From Agarophyton chilense (taxonomy: Eukaryota; Rhodophyta; Florideophyceae; Gracilariales; Gracilariaceae), in the NCBI GenBank assembly GCA_030374765.1, contig JARGXX010000022.1:1584665-1648664 (forward strand): a stretch of 64,000 nt of DNA, in the 5' to 3' direction. Positions 24,759-35,896 of this stretch are shown in pieces. The translations under genes and the position numbers were made by a program. Every line of letters starts with the position of its first letter. The first letter of the stretch is position 1. The notes beneath the pieces are model-generated. The model saw nothing but the letters and a program-made list of their open reading frames with translations. It did not search any database and was not told the origin of the DNA.

Positions 24759-25220
24759 TTATTTCTGCGCTTCTCCGATTCTGGCGATAGTTGTGTTTGG
24801 TTTTGATTCATTTTCGATCAGTTCTTGCTCCACATCGTCAAGATTAATAGAAAGAACTTTGTGGCAGTCCCTAAAGTTTCTCTTGTATCGCTTTTCAAGG
24901 TTCTGGAGAAAATACTCAAAGCCAATTCTCGCCTGACCTGCTTCTTCCGGTTTGAACTGATTATACAGAATAATGAAGGCTTCAATCGTTTCAAAGTCAG
25001 GCTTGGAAAGAGTGTCCTGTAGTTCGAGGAGAGTATCGGTTGCACACATAGCAACCAGTGTCGTCGAAAACTCCCAAACTTGCTTGCAAAAAGGCACCCT
25101 TCGTACCACAATACAAATAACCTGCACGCAAAAACCCAATAAGTCGCTGCTGGATTGATGAACAGAAGATGTAAAAGCCTTTCCGTTTTCTGGGGGGAGG
25201 AGATGGTGGGCTGTGCACAA
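24759..25220 (-). CDS. Hypothetical protein, possible gene fragment
   Basis: 153 codons on the minus strand. The C-terminal 80 residues look like real helical protein (ELQDTLSKPDFETIEAFII, then a basic segment and a Glu-rich end), while the first 70 look like spurious leader. I do not recognise the family. The natural-looking part would begin near 25040. It ends in a shadow-rich region, so it may be an exon or remnant. Confidence 0.35.
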   Translation of the reverse strand: MCTAHHLLPPENGKAFTSSVHQSSSDLLGFCVQVICIVVRRVPFCKQVWEFSTTLVAMCATDTLLELQDTLSKPDFETIEAFIILYNQFKPEEAGQARIGFEYFLQNLEKRYKRNFRDCHKVLSINLDDVEQELIENESKPNTTIARIGEAQK

Positions 25221-25299
25221 CGGTGGCTTGAAGCAGAGAAGGTGTTCTTAAAATACACGAAAAAACAAGGGTTACCTTTTACAACGGTACATGAAATGC

Positions 25300-25700
25300 C
25301 CAACTACAACTCGCGACTCTTTCAAAACTTATGAATCAAAAGACGAAACGTTTTCCGAATGTTACAGACAACACTGCGAAATACATACTTGGAGGCTGCA
25401 AGTTGGACCGCGGCTTTTGTTAACGAGCGTCGTCATACAGCGCGTGTGGTACATGTGCTGTAAGGAAGTTCAATGTCTGCGTTGGTGCAGCCACCTAAAC
25501 TGTCTCTGTAATGCTAGCCCTCATTCGGGCTTAATTTGGCGACGGGACTAATTTGGCCAAGCCAAATTTCCGTATCAACTCACACAAACGCTTTGACAAA
25601 CTACCGACCTGAACTTCTGCACCTTGTGTTCTGGTGCCCGCGGTAGCACTCGCGACCTCTATGAACAACCAACAGAGCAAGACGCACAATGCCTTTATCA
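25300..25700. other. Spacer without recognised gene
   Basis: No supportable coding sequence; AT content rises towards the transposon remnants on the right. Confidence 0.4.
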
Positions 25701-25729
25701 ATGAAGAGTCAAACGGCCTATTTGAAAGC

Positions 25730-27178
25730 GACACATAAAAAAGAGCAGATGTAGCATAAAGACGCAAACGCGCTGCAATTATGATCAAACATCACGAAAC
25801 AGTTGCAAATGTCGCCGCAGAAACCGATATTAGCGAACGCACAATCTAAACCATTCAAAAAGTCATTACAGACAAACAAACAATGATCTAAACAAACTAC
25901 TTCACCACAGCCAGAACAACACCAGTTAAAAGCCTGATCTCACGCTCACAGAATATAAAAATGATTGTTGAGCGCGCAGTCTTTGTAGCAGAGCGCAGGT
26001 TCTCTGTGGGTGATACACATCTTTAGTCTCGATGATTTCGTTTGAATCTGAATGATACTGGTAAGCATGTGACTGATATACTCAAAACATGCGCTACCGA
26101 CCCCATTTCTCCATTGTTCTTGATCGCTCAAGTCAGAGGCAAAACTTCGGTCAAAAACTGGTTTAAACCGACAACTGAGTTTGTGACAGAGAAAAGTCCG
26201 ACAGAATACCAGTGGCTGAGACATCCTGATTAGATTCTCAGTGAGACAAAATTTTACACTAGTCAAAAAGGTTCTATGACATCTGATCTTCTGGCTCTTA
26301 TTATAAATCACTTCAAGAGCTTAGCGCGTTATTTTTGATCCCTAAGGCGAGACTATTCTTCTAATTCTTGACCATCATAGTTCCGGCAACGACACGAAAA
26401 GGATAGAAGTTGCGAAAAAGTTAAACATTGAAGTAAAACAAGTACCAGTAAATACGTCGGATATACTTCAGACTTGTGACGATAGAATCAACAATGTCTT
26501 CAAATACAACGTGTTTCATACGCTAGCTTTGTTCTTTGACAGTGGCGCATACATGAATGCCAACATTGCCGTCAAGTAGAAACTACCAGCGAGTGCATTC
26601 CGAACCTTGAAGTCCACAAATGCAAAGGAGAGCTTCATAAATTGCTGTCTGTTTTCTGTGGATATTGAGAAGATAATGAACTTTTTACATACCAAGCAGA
26701 GGCACGACAAGGTGGAAGCGTGCTCCAAGTCCATCCCAGCATGAGCAGTCGCGTCGCAGATCACACAATGTATTGCGAGATTCGGAAGATCACTGATAAA
26801 GTTCATGATCCACCATTGTGTCTAAGACAAGTTTAAAACGTCCTCCAGCAAAACCTTCCACTAATTGTGTCATTTGGAAGCCCCATCCTGTATTCATTTC
26901 AATAGAGAAAAACTTGAAAAGAAATCCAGGAGGGAAATCAGAAAATTGGTTTACTGAGAAGGAAAATGCTGGATCTGGTAGCAGTGAAAGTGTTTCTGTA
27001 AACAGTGAACATGGGCACATTGATTGTTACTCATTACAACATAACGTAGACCGTGTTGCTGTCGTCGGGAGGCCAAATGCGTTGGAGAATTCAGATGATT
27101 TTAATGATTTCGATGATGTAAAGTTCTGTTTCAAAATCATATCCCTCGCCCAAAATTTCCAAAAATCGACGTTTTGGC
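25730..27178 (+). pseudogene. Pogo-like DDE transposase remnant
   Basis: Plus-strand pieces follow the order of a pogo/Tigger-type (DDE_1) transposase. Near 25770 an HTH-like stretch (ETVANVAAETDISERTI) is readable. Near 26260-26320 comes SQKGSMTSDLLALIINHF. Near 26365-26500 follows LDHHSSGNDTKRIEVAKKLN, then VPVNTSDILQTCDDRINNVF, which corresponds to the DxHxSH and PxxTSxxLQPxD region. Key His/Asp contexts are altered and many stops interrupt the frame. A further open stretch at 26818-27186 may be its C-terminal tail. Inverted terminal repeats were not found. Confidence 0.6.
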
Positions 27179-28017
27179 TACAGTAAAACTAACAAAATCA
27201 GTGTGAAAAAAGTTTGAAGTAAAAATACTGTTTCAAAAACATAACCTTTATTGCATCCTTTTTATTCTAACGCGAGTTCAGTAGTTTATTTTCGCTCCTT
27301 TAGCCTTTATAGAACTTTTACAACGCTTTGGAATTGGTTCAATAAAAAAAGATAGCATTACAGTCCATCTTATCCCAGCAATCTTTGATACAATTTTTTA
27401 AATCAAAAACTCTATCAAATTGCCTTCCTTGCCCATAAACCATTCGGGCCAACATTCTTCAAATGTTTTCGATAGGGTTAAGGTCAGGAGCGCGCGCAGG
27501 CAATCCCAAAACCGACATATTTAGACTATTGAACCACTATTTCATAGAAGTAGACCTATGCACAGGTGCATTATCTTGCTGAAAAAGGAATTCTTCTCCG
27601 TGTATACAGTATGCAAAAGATAGGAGATATTTTTCTAGAACCTAAGCATACTTCTCAGGATTACTGTTAGTTTTGAAAAAAGGCATAGCAGTTGCCCCAT
27701 TTGTGAAGATTCCAGCTCAAACTATTAATGATGCGCTTTGTGAATAACTGGTCAGAAATCTTTTCTTTTCTTTTCGAAGATCATGGCAATAAAACTTATA
27801 GCAATATGGACCATCAAGGTTATTATTTTCGTCGGAAAAGATAATATTATTCCAATTTGTTTTGCAATTAGCTTTTTAAGCACACCATTCAACACGATTG
27901 TTTTTGTGGTTATCTTTCGAAAAGAATCTTCCTCGTTTGTGTGTACATGAAAGCTTTTGACGGTTAACTTCACGCCATATAGTAGATCTTGATAAAGAAA
28001 AATTAAGTTTTTGCTTC
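27179..28017 (-). pseudogene. Tc1/mariner transposase remnant, truncated by E2
   Basis: Read on the minus strand, the sequence contains VIFSDENNFNLDGP (first Asp), QQDNAPVHRS (second Asp) and LPARAPDLNPIENI (third acidic residue region), the classic order of Tc1-family DD34E/D transposases. Stops and frame changes are frequent. The sequence TACAGTAAAACTAACAAAAT at 27179 is a plausible left terminal repeat with its TA. The N-terminal third of the gene is missing because E2 sequence begins at about 28019. Confidence 0.75.
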
Positions 28018-28018
28018 A

Positions 28019-28760
28019 ACGGAAACCTTGTCCGAAGCCCGTACGCGGTTCACCAAGCTGATTTACCATCGTCTTCTCCGATTCATCAGTACGGTCCTCC
28101 TCCCGCAGGACAGGGAACTAGATAGCTGGAAAGCCCGTATCGACGGTGAAGGTTACTCGTATATCGAGACACTCGTTGAAGTAGATGTTAGCGGTTGGCG
28201 CGGTGTGCGCAGTGTGCGTGATGCAGGTCTCTGCTTTGAGCAACCTATTCTCCGTGCGGAGTTCCGCTTCCTTCGAAAGCGTGACATTCCCTATTGGGAT
28301 TATCCCCGTTGGGAACGTCGTACTCGATCACGTTTGGGCTATTTGGTGCCGTATCAAATGTTCGAGATTGGCCGCATCCGGCGGAACGTGCGCTTCGGGG
28401 GCAACATCGGTATTCCGGAGCAGTGGGCGGCGATCGAGAGTCTTCGTGGTTACCCTGTAAAGCTCCCACCGGCGATCTCCTACACCGGGTCCGCGTTGGT
28501 TAACGACCCGTTCTCGGGATATTGGACGGTGGTTTATACAGAGTTTATCGCCAAGATGGCCGTCTTTTTCCTGTGGGATGCTTATGATACCTTTAGAGTT
28601 TGGTATATGTCGCCAACAGCGCGAAAGTATGTGAGAGAACTCGATCGTTCCCTTGTCCTGGGATCCCGTGCGAACCATGCCGACTTCCTCCATCTTGTGG
28701 ATTTGATCGACAGTGTCGATTGGTCTGGAGTGCCAGCTGATCAATTTGCTCGCGGAACCC
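28019..28760 (+). pseudogene. E2 antisense accessory gene, 5' piece
   Basis: Near-identical to E1 11007-11750 and, unlike E1, open through the position of the E1 stop at 11100. It begins abruptly at the Tc1 remnant and is cut at 28760 by the E3 insertion. The remaining 3' part of the same gene is at 39073-39544. No LTR precedes it, so E2 is truncated on this side. Confidence 0.85.
28756..28760. repeat. Target site duplication of E3, left copy (AACCC)
   Basis: AACCC directly precedes the TGTGGAGC start of the left LTR. An identical AACCC follows the right LTR at 39073-39077, and the flanking E2 reading frame continues across it. This is an unambiguous 5-bp duplication of the Ty3/gypsy type. 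Confidence 0.95.
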
Positions 28761-29675
28761 TGTGGAGCAAAACCCGGCGACGGGAAGTGCTCTCAAGGTG
28801 TTCGAAGCCTTGCTCCCTGGGGGAGGCAGACTCAGAGACAGAGCCCTCCGTTCCACCCGTAGTGTGGGGTGTAACTCCCACGGGGGATTCCGGCAGTACC
28901 GACGGAGGTGAGGGGTAGAAACCGTTGGATCGGGAATGGGTATGGGTATCCCAAAGAATGGGCGAAAATCCGGCGAAGAGGAAAAACGGGGCGAGGGTCG
29001 GGCACTAACAGGCACCGGATCCGAGAACCATAAAAGGGGCGAAACAACAAAAGAAACCCAATACAGGGGCGAAAACCTGTCCTCGAAAGGAAACAAGAAA
29101 AGCACGCAACAAGTAAGCAGAACCCCCACGGGGTATCGTGCACGCAGGTCGTCTGAGCGGTCCCAAGGGGGTGATTGCACGGAACCCAAACGTTGGCACT
29201 CTCCAAGTGGAGTCGTGTCCCTACGCAGGCGTTGCTAACCAGAGCCCGTTTCGGGTTGTAAGACCGAAACGATGGCGACGAAGAACCTCTAAAGGTATCG
29301 AAGACCAACCTTGGTTTCCATTTACTTTGAGCTTCGGACTGTCAGATCTCAACTCCCTAAGTAGGGCCCACTAACTAAACTCTACAGTAGTGCACACCTG
29401 CTCTGGGCCATACACGTGGAGATCCAACTGTCAGGGCCCAAAAATCCAACGTTCTAACAAATATCCGAAAATCGGTGCCATAATTAAGCCACGTGTATCA
29501 CGGGGCCAATCCAACCATGGGCCATCCGAGTTTTCCCTTATAGGCGAATTCTAACCAGAAAACAGTGCCACCTCAGCACACCTTAGAGGGGATCATAATC
29601 ATAACCCTCGGAGGGTTCAATCCTCATTCTATGAGTTGCATCTTCAAGTATCCCCTAACTGGGCGTTGCTCTACA
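28761..29675 (-). repeat. E3 3' LTR (left copy)
   Basis: 915 bp, starts TGTGGAGCAAAAC, ends GCTCTACA. The minus-strand polypurine tract AAGGAGGGGGAGA lies immediately inside (29676-29688). Matched along its length to 38155-39072. Confidence 0.93.
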
Positions 29676-29930
29676 TCTCCCCCTCCTTAAGACGAGGAAG
29701 AACATTTCGAGCCGCGGGTGTCTAGCTTTCCGATCACTATACATACTTCTTTCCCAATGGGGTCCTTCACCACTTCTGAGGATCGCCACAAAACCGGCAC
29801 ATCGGTACAACTTTCTTCTACTCCTCCGACTTTCGGCGATAAGCAACTTCTCGCAACAGCGGTCTCAACCAGCCCTCTCAAGGGAATGAACCCATAAGTC
29901 ATCAACCCACTCTCGGGGCCATCGGCCTCC

Positions 29931-31614
29931 GTGCCGGCGGAAAACGAAGCTCCCCAGCAGGGTGGATATTTCTCCGGTTTGGATGCGGCTCCGTCAGGTA
30001 CCGAACCTTCCGCCTCGGCGAGCAACCGACATCCTCAGGAGGATTTGGACATTAACGCGGTGGCGTGGAACTCCGCTCATGCGATGCCCTTGGTAGCAAA
30101 CTCCAGAGGTTGGATCTCAAACGAATCCTTTCGAAGGTGGAGTCCCCTTACCGATCCGGTGATATATTCTCGCGCTCCGTGGTTCCATCCGACAGCGGTT
30201 CGCGACGATGAGCTCATCGACTCCTACGTGGAGGACGGCTTATTGCCGGGTGGCCTACCTGTCGAGGTTGTACGTTCTCCCGATTGGAGGGCGCGGGTAG
30301 CCATAGAGCCTCAGTATCTATACTGCGGTCGCGGGGAGTCCCTGGACAAGGCGCGCGCAGCGATGGCGGCTCTGGCCTACCAGCGATTGGGGAGGTCACG
30401 CTTTGACCATCTGGTTCCCCCGGAGTACGGGTTCGATGTCGCCTATTACCGCACGTACGGTGAGATCTCCTACGGGGATAACCTGGCAGCCTTTCCCGAA
30501 GCCGATTTCCGTGGACCGGGTCTTCCTCTCCGAGAAGATATGCTCCAATGGAGTCGTCCCATCCTTCGGGCTGAATTCAGGTACCTTCAACGGCGGTTTA
30601 CCCAGTATGGGTTTGATCGATGCGTGCGCTTCGAGCGCCGCTCGCGCTCCCGTTTCGGGTTCCTTGTCCCGTCTCCTCACGTGGAACTGGAGCGTATCCG
30701 TAACACGGCGAAGGTTGGGCGATTCGTGCCCCTTCCAGCTTGGTGGAGTAAGGTCGAGGTTTCCCGAGGGTGCTTTGCTGAACTGCCCCCGTGCATCTAC
30801 TATATCGGGTCTCGTTTGATGCACGACCGGAACTCGGGATACTGGGCCCTCGTCGCAGCCGAGTGGGCAGCCCGCGTAGCGGTGCACCTCCTCTGGGATG
30901 CTCATGACCATTTCCGTATCTGGTATATCCCTCCGATGCTACGGACCAGCATGCGTCAGATCGACCTTGTCCCAGCGTTGGGTTCGGTCAGCAACGTGCA
31001 GGACCTGTGTCCAATCTTGGACGTGATCGACAACACCCAATGGGATCGAGTTCCAGTGGAAAATCAGCCCGCAGGGGAAGGCTCCGCGCGAGACAAGTCT
31101 CCTGGCCGCTACGATCCGGGCTCCGGTAACTGGGTCTATTACAGTCCCTTCGAAGGGGGTTCCCATCAGCGCGGCGGAAGCACGGGCGCTGATGGACTCG
31201 CCTCGACCGATGCCGGTGGGACACCCGACGGGGTTCATTTATACCGACGATTACGAGTACGAGCCTCCCGTAGACCTGGACGATCCAGCGTTGGATAACG
31301 ACACGCCAGCTCCTAGTGGAGTACACCCTGTGGAGCCATCTGCACCCTTCCAACCAGTGGGAACGACCTCAGCTGCGGCGGCGAATGCATCCGGTGGCGG
31401 TTCATCTGCTCCCCCCGGGTGGGGTGTGGACACCCTTGCGCAGGCGCCGGTTGCCACTCCGCAAGCGGATAGTGTGCGACAAGGCCTCGTGAACGCGGGC
31501 ATTCCTATTCCCCCGGGTATGACGGATGTAAGCCAGATGTTGGCTTTCGCCTCGGTGTACCATCAGGGTCAGAATCCCAACTGTGGGGCGGGTCCCTCCT
31601 CGGGCTTTCCGTAG
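29931..31614 (+). pseudogene. E3 antisense accessory gene (aORF), one frameshift
   Basis: 455 codons open from ATG at 29931 (to 31298), with the real C-terminus continuing in the +1 frame to 31614; the shift lies at about 31150-31170. It aligns by eye to the E1/E2 accessory protein along its length: SRAPWFHPTAVRDDELI with AQAPWFDPVSIRNDALI, RSRSRFGFLVPS with RTRSRLGYLVPY, GYWALVAAEWAARVAVHLLW with the E1 segment at 11500, and GHPTGFIYTDD with NQLTGYVYDAT. The function is not recognised. It is rich in Arg and Trp and mostly hydrophilic, with no membrane span. The preserved placement and strand in two diverged families is the main reason to treat it as a real gene. Confidence 0.8.
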
Positions 31615-31674
31615 TTCCGCCTTCGGACAATTGTAGAGTCCATAGCTTGGCGACAATAGTAAACTTCTGATATT

Positions 31675-31830
31675 TGCATAACTTCTTTTCTTCTTCCTTC
31701 CTAGGATCTTAACTTCTACTTCTTTTCTTCTTCCTTCCTAGGATCTTCTTCATCTTCGTCTTCATCTTCTTCCCTTCCTAGGGTCCAATCTTCTTCTTAA
31801 TCTTCTTCTCCACTTCGTGGGTCTTTCTTT
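31675..31830. repeat. CT-rich spacer of E3
   Basis: Pyrimidine-rich tract with repeated CTTCCTTCCTAGGATCTT units, in the same place as the CT-rich tract of E1 and E2, between the accessory gene and the chromodomain end. Confidence 0.6.
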
Positions 31831-32015
31831 CCTATTTTTTAATATAAACTGTCCCGATAACCGGTGCTTTGTTCCCCGGTTAACGGCGCTAGGCCGAGGG
31901 CCAGTAGACATTCCCTCTCAATACGTGTTCTTCGGGATACTCTCCTCAATTCCTCTTCAGAGGTCCAACATCTTCCTCACTTCGAGGTCGCATCCACACC
32001 AGTTCCCGTGGTGGC

Positions 32016-32288
32016 TTACCCGACTTGGGCACGATCCAGACTTGGAGGCAAGGTTACCCGAGCGCGTCGGTGATAGGATAAAACCTTAGACCTCGGAAGG
32101 TGCTCAATGGGTTCCACTGTATCCTCATCAGGCGAGAATCCGTACCATCGGACTTGGTAGCGAACTTCTCCCTCGGGGGTGTAGATGTGACACACGATGC
32201 GATCGATAACGAATTCCTGCGGGTACAATTTTCCCTGTTCGGGCTTCTCTTCCATCTTGGAACGCTCTAGTTCCCTTGAGGGTGTCAA
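32016..32288 (-). pseudogene. E3 chromodomain remnant of pol
   Basis: The 90-codon minus-strand frame carries VIDRIVCHIYTPEGEVRYQV and RWYGFSPDEDTVEPIEHLP, a chromodomain as found at the C-terminus of chromovirus integrases, where it directs integration to marked chromatin. Here it is separated from RNase H by about 900 bp that do not encode an integrase. Confidence 0.85.
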
Positions 32289-33212
32289 CGTAGGGTCTAG
32301 ACATACCCCGGTGGGTTTTTTTCCGTGTTGCGAGCTGGTCTCAGCACTTCGTCCAAACGGCGCTGAGTGGCCTGTGGGCTACGTTGTAACTTCCGTCTAC
32401 GGAGTCAAAACGGCTCATTTTTGGGTTCTTCCTAAAGCTGAGATCTTCCCGAAAACAAAAATGTTCTTAGATTCCGTGACGGTTGAGAAACCGCGACGCG
32501 GTAGCGTCCACAATCTCAGGGGGGTAAGACTTCAACGTCAACCCGAGGTACGGGAACGAAGGTTGCTCTTGTGCAATGCGACGTGCGACGGAGGCGGTTT
32601 GCGCGACGGATGGTCGTCAGAGCCTTTTGATTGGCTCGGTGAGGCGGTTTGCGCGACGGTTGGTCGTCAGAGCCTTTTGATTGGCTCGGTGACATTCGAC
32701 GTGTGCCACATAAATGCGCGGGCGCCGGTTGCCACTCCGCAAGCGGATGTGAGGTGGCGCTTTCGACACGCGCTAGCACTCTCCTGAGCTGTCCCCGACG
32801 GGTCTCACTCATTTCTTTTCCATTCCTAAGGGTTCCAGTGTCTCCATAGGAGTTCCTATTCCCATTCCATAACGGAGAGCCAAATTTGGTCAACCTCGTC
32901 GTCGAGATCTTCCCCGTGCGGGTCCGCTGACACAGCTCGTTCCCGAGAAAGCGGGGTTTGAGTGTGCGACACCTCAGTGTCTCTTCCGCGGCGGCGGGTG
33001 ATCGTCGGCTCTGTAGGCGTTCCGGGTGCGGAGTTCTCCACACGACTCTCCCTAGGCGGGTTTTCGTCATCCTTTCTGACGTCGTGCTCGGCTGGGTCGG
33101 CGTTGATGTCGCTACCCATACGCTGGGGTTGTGACTTCTCTGTCGCCGGCTCGGTCGGGCTCGCCGTCTCACTGTGAGAACTAGATTCCCTGTTAGGGCG
33201 ACCGGCTGACGC
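32289..33212. other. E3 rearranged segment in place of integrase
   Basis: Where E1 has about 1.5 kb of integrase, E3 has only an acidic linker (32856-33212 minus) and rearranged sequence. It includes two 50-bp tandem copies with one mismatch (32591-32640, 32641-32690) and a 28-bp exact copy (32721-32748) of a stretch of the E3 accessory gene (31443-31470), in the same direction. None of the HHCC or DDE integrase motifs is present on either strand. Confidence 0.75.
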
Positions 33213-35894
33213 CTAAACATCGTCCTGCGAAGGAACTAAGTCCTCCTCCCCCTCCTTAGGCGGAGAGCCAGGAGGCTTGATTACCTCCGGTGGGGGAGTA
33301 ACTCTGTAAGAGTTCGTTGACTGGGCCCTTGAGAGAGCGGGCCCAGGTTCGGGAGCATCCGAAGTTTCCGCTGTGGTTCCCAAGCGGGATAGTGCATCAG
33401 CCTTAGTGTTCAGCTTCCCTTTCTTGTACAGGATCTCAAAGTCGAATTCCGACAGTCGGAGACGCCAGCGCATAAGGCGGCCCGAGGGTTCGTAGATCTC
33501 CAGGAGCCAACGCAAGCATGCGTGGTCCGTATGGACTTTGAAACGAGTACCCATCAGATAGGGCCGAAGTGTAGCTAAGGCCCACACAACGGCTAAACAT
33601 TCTTTCTCGGAGACCGAGTAGTTCCTTTCATGGACATTCAGGGAACGTGACCAGTACCCAATAGGGTGACGTTCACCATCCTCAGAGGATTGGAACAGTG
33701 CACAACCTACTTGGTTTGCACTAGCATCGGTGTCCACTTCGTAAGGGAGCCCAGGATTGGGTAGAGCCAAGATTGGCGGTGATGTTACGGCATTCACCAG
33801 TGCCGTGAAGGCAGACGCTTCCGCGTCGCCAAAAGGTTCCAGTTCAACTGGTTGTTCCTTCGTCAGGAGCCAGTTGAGGGGGGTGGCAATATCCGCAAAG
33901 TTCGGGACGAATCGGCGATACACGTTACACAGACCTAAGAAGGATCGCAACTCCGTTTGAGTTTTCGGGTGTTTTGCTTCCTTCAAGGATTTCACTCGTA
34001 CTTCATCGATTGAAAGCTGTCCGGGACGGATGATATGACCCAGATACTTAACCGAATCGGTGAAAAACTCGCACTTCTTGAGTTTCAAGGTGATTCCCGC
34101 GTCGCGGAGTGTCTTCATTACGTCCCTGACGTGTTCGAGGTGGTCATCCAGGTTGTTGGAGAAGACAATAATGTCGTCTAAATACACTAGACACGTCCTC
34201 CACTGGAAGGGAGCCAACAGAATGTCTATCACCCGTTAAAACGTTGCGGGGGCATTTGTCAACCCAAAAGGCATCCTCCGAAATCGGAAAAGTCCTTGAT
34301 GACACACGAAAGCCGTTTTGTCTCGCTCTTCCTCCCTAATAGGAACTTGCCAGTAGCCCGAATTGGCGTCGAGGGTAGAGAAAACAGTAGCGCTCCCAAG
34401 GGAGTCGATGTATTCGTCCATCCGAGGGATCGGGTACACATCCTTAATGGTTACCTCGTTCAGGCGTCTGTAATCGATGCAGAAACGCCACGATCCATCC
34501 GGTTTTGGAACTAACACCACTGGTGAGGCCCAAGCGGACTGGGCAGGTCCAATTACGCCCGCTTTAAGCATCTTCTCCACCTGAGATTTCTCCTCTTCCC
34601 GAGCTTTCGGTCCAGCCCTGTAAGGGTGTTGGGCAATAGGCCGAGTGTTCGGTAACAAATCCATGCGGTGTTCTGTAATCCCAATAGTTCCAAGGGAACC
34701 ATCCGACATGGGGGTAAATTCACGAAGCATGTGCCTCAGCTTCTCCCGATGAGATGCGGGTACATGGTTGAGATCCCATTTCTCCAATTCCTGAATAGGA
34801 TCCGTCTGGTCTGCTCCAGTGATAGGGGCCGTAACCTTCTGAGGTTTAAAGTGTTCAGCGTGTAGAGCTGCAGTCGTATGCTCACCGTCTTCCGCGATTT
34901 CGGCAGTGTCCTCCCCCTCCTTAGGGTCCGCCACACCAAGGACCTCTGCGATAGAGATCTTTGTAGGTACGACCGCATGCGGGTGTGGAAGAACAGAACC
35001 CAGGATCTGGTGTTTGACCAAATGCTGCGTTGTCTTTCCAAAGTTGGCTACCAAAACCTTGAAAGGTTTATCCGGTTCCACGGAGACAACGCCATTTGCA
35101 AGGGCGAGTTGACGCCGCGTATACAGAGACGGGTTCGGTTGTACCACATGCACACCAATTTGCTTGGTAACAACTGTGACCCAAACCTGGGTTTCTGGCG
35201 GGATAGCCACTGACTTCGCAACCTTTACCCGTGTAGACACCGGGTCCTTCTTCACAGATTCCTGCGCGACAGGGAGAGGAACGCGTGTTCGCGCTGCTCC
35301 CTGTAAGGGTTTACGAACGATTGGGATCGTAGACCCGTCTTCGAGTTCCTCAGTTCTATTCCGAGGACGGATGGCTTCCACGAAGCGGTCGCAAAAGTCA
35401 CAACCCAGTATGACTGGTGCTGCAAGTGACTTGCATACAATAAACTCTAGCTGAACGAGATAGAAGCCTAACCTCACCATGAGGGAAATTGTACCCAGTG
35501 TCCGTAGCGGGTTGTTGTTCGCATCGGCGATATTCAAACGTGGACCGGTACGAACTTGGACCTGGAGCAGCGGGGGTAACAATTCAACATGAATTAAGTT
35601 AGGAGCGGCTCCTGTATCCAGGACAGATATTTGACGAACCATAAACTGGTTGGACAGGCCGAAGTCGGCGAATACTTTATAATTCCGCTTGGCCATTACC
35701 ATAACTCGATCCGGAATACGGAGATTTCGGGACCGTATCCACGGGCGACGGAGGACACTAAAGAATCCCGAGTTAACGTCGGTGTCAGCCGTTTTCCTTG
35801 AAAAGATAGTCACAGCTGGGGAGCGAAGCTGGAGCGCCTCGGGCGTCTTCAACTCCGGCTTAGAAGACGCCCCTCCCGCAGGGGAGACTCCCAA
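33213..35894 (-). pseudogene. pol: E3 pol: protease, RT and RNase H with one nonsense codon
   Basis: Minus-strand frame from the gag end, with ISVLDTGAAPNLI (retropepsin), RT motif A (FSTLDANSGYWQVP), LTNAPATF, CLVYLDDIIVF (YLDD intact), RNase H with SEKECLAVVWAL and TDHACLRWLL, ending near 33213 after DALSRL. One in-frame TAA at 34233-34235 lies just after ATF, where related proteins have Gln; the change is one C-to-T step. The frame opens in -1 relative to gag without a Met, consistent with frameshift expression. Confidence 0.92.
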
Positions 35895-35896
35895 GT

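Noticed and set aside
28832-29308. 158-codon frame inside the E3 LTR and smaller frames on the other strand
   Set aside because: The matching right LTR keeps only shorter or altered versions, and there is no motif.
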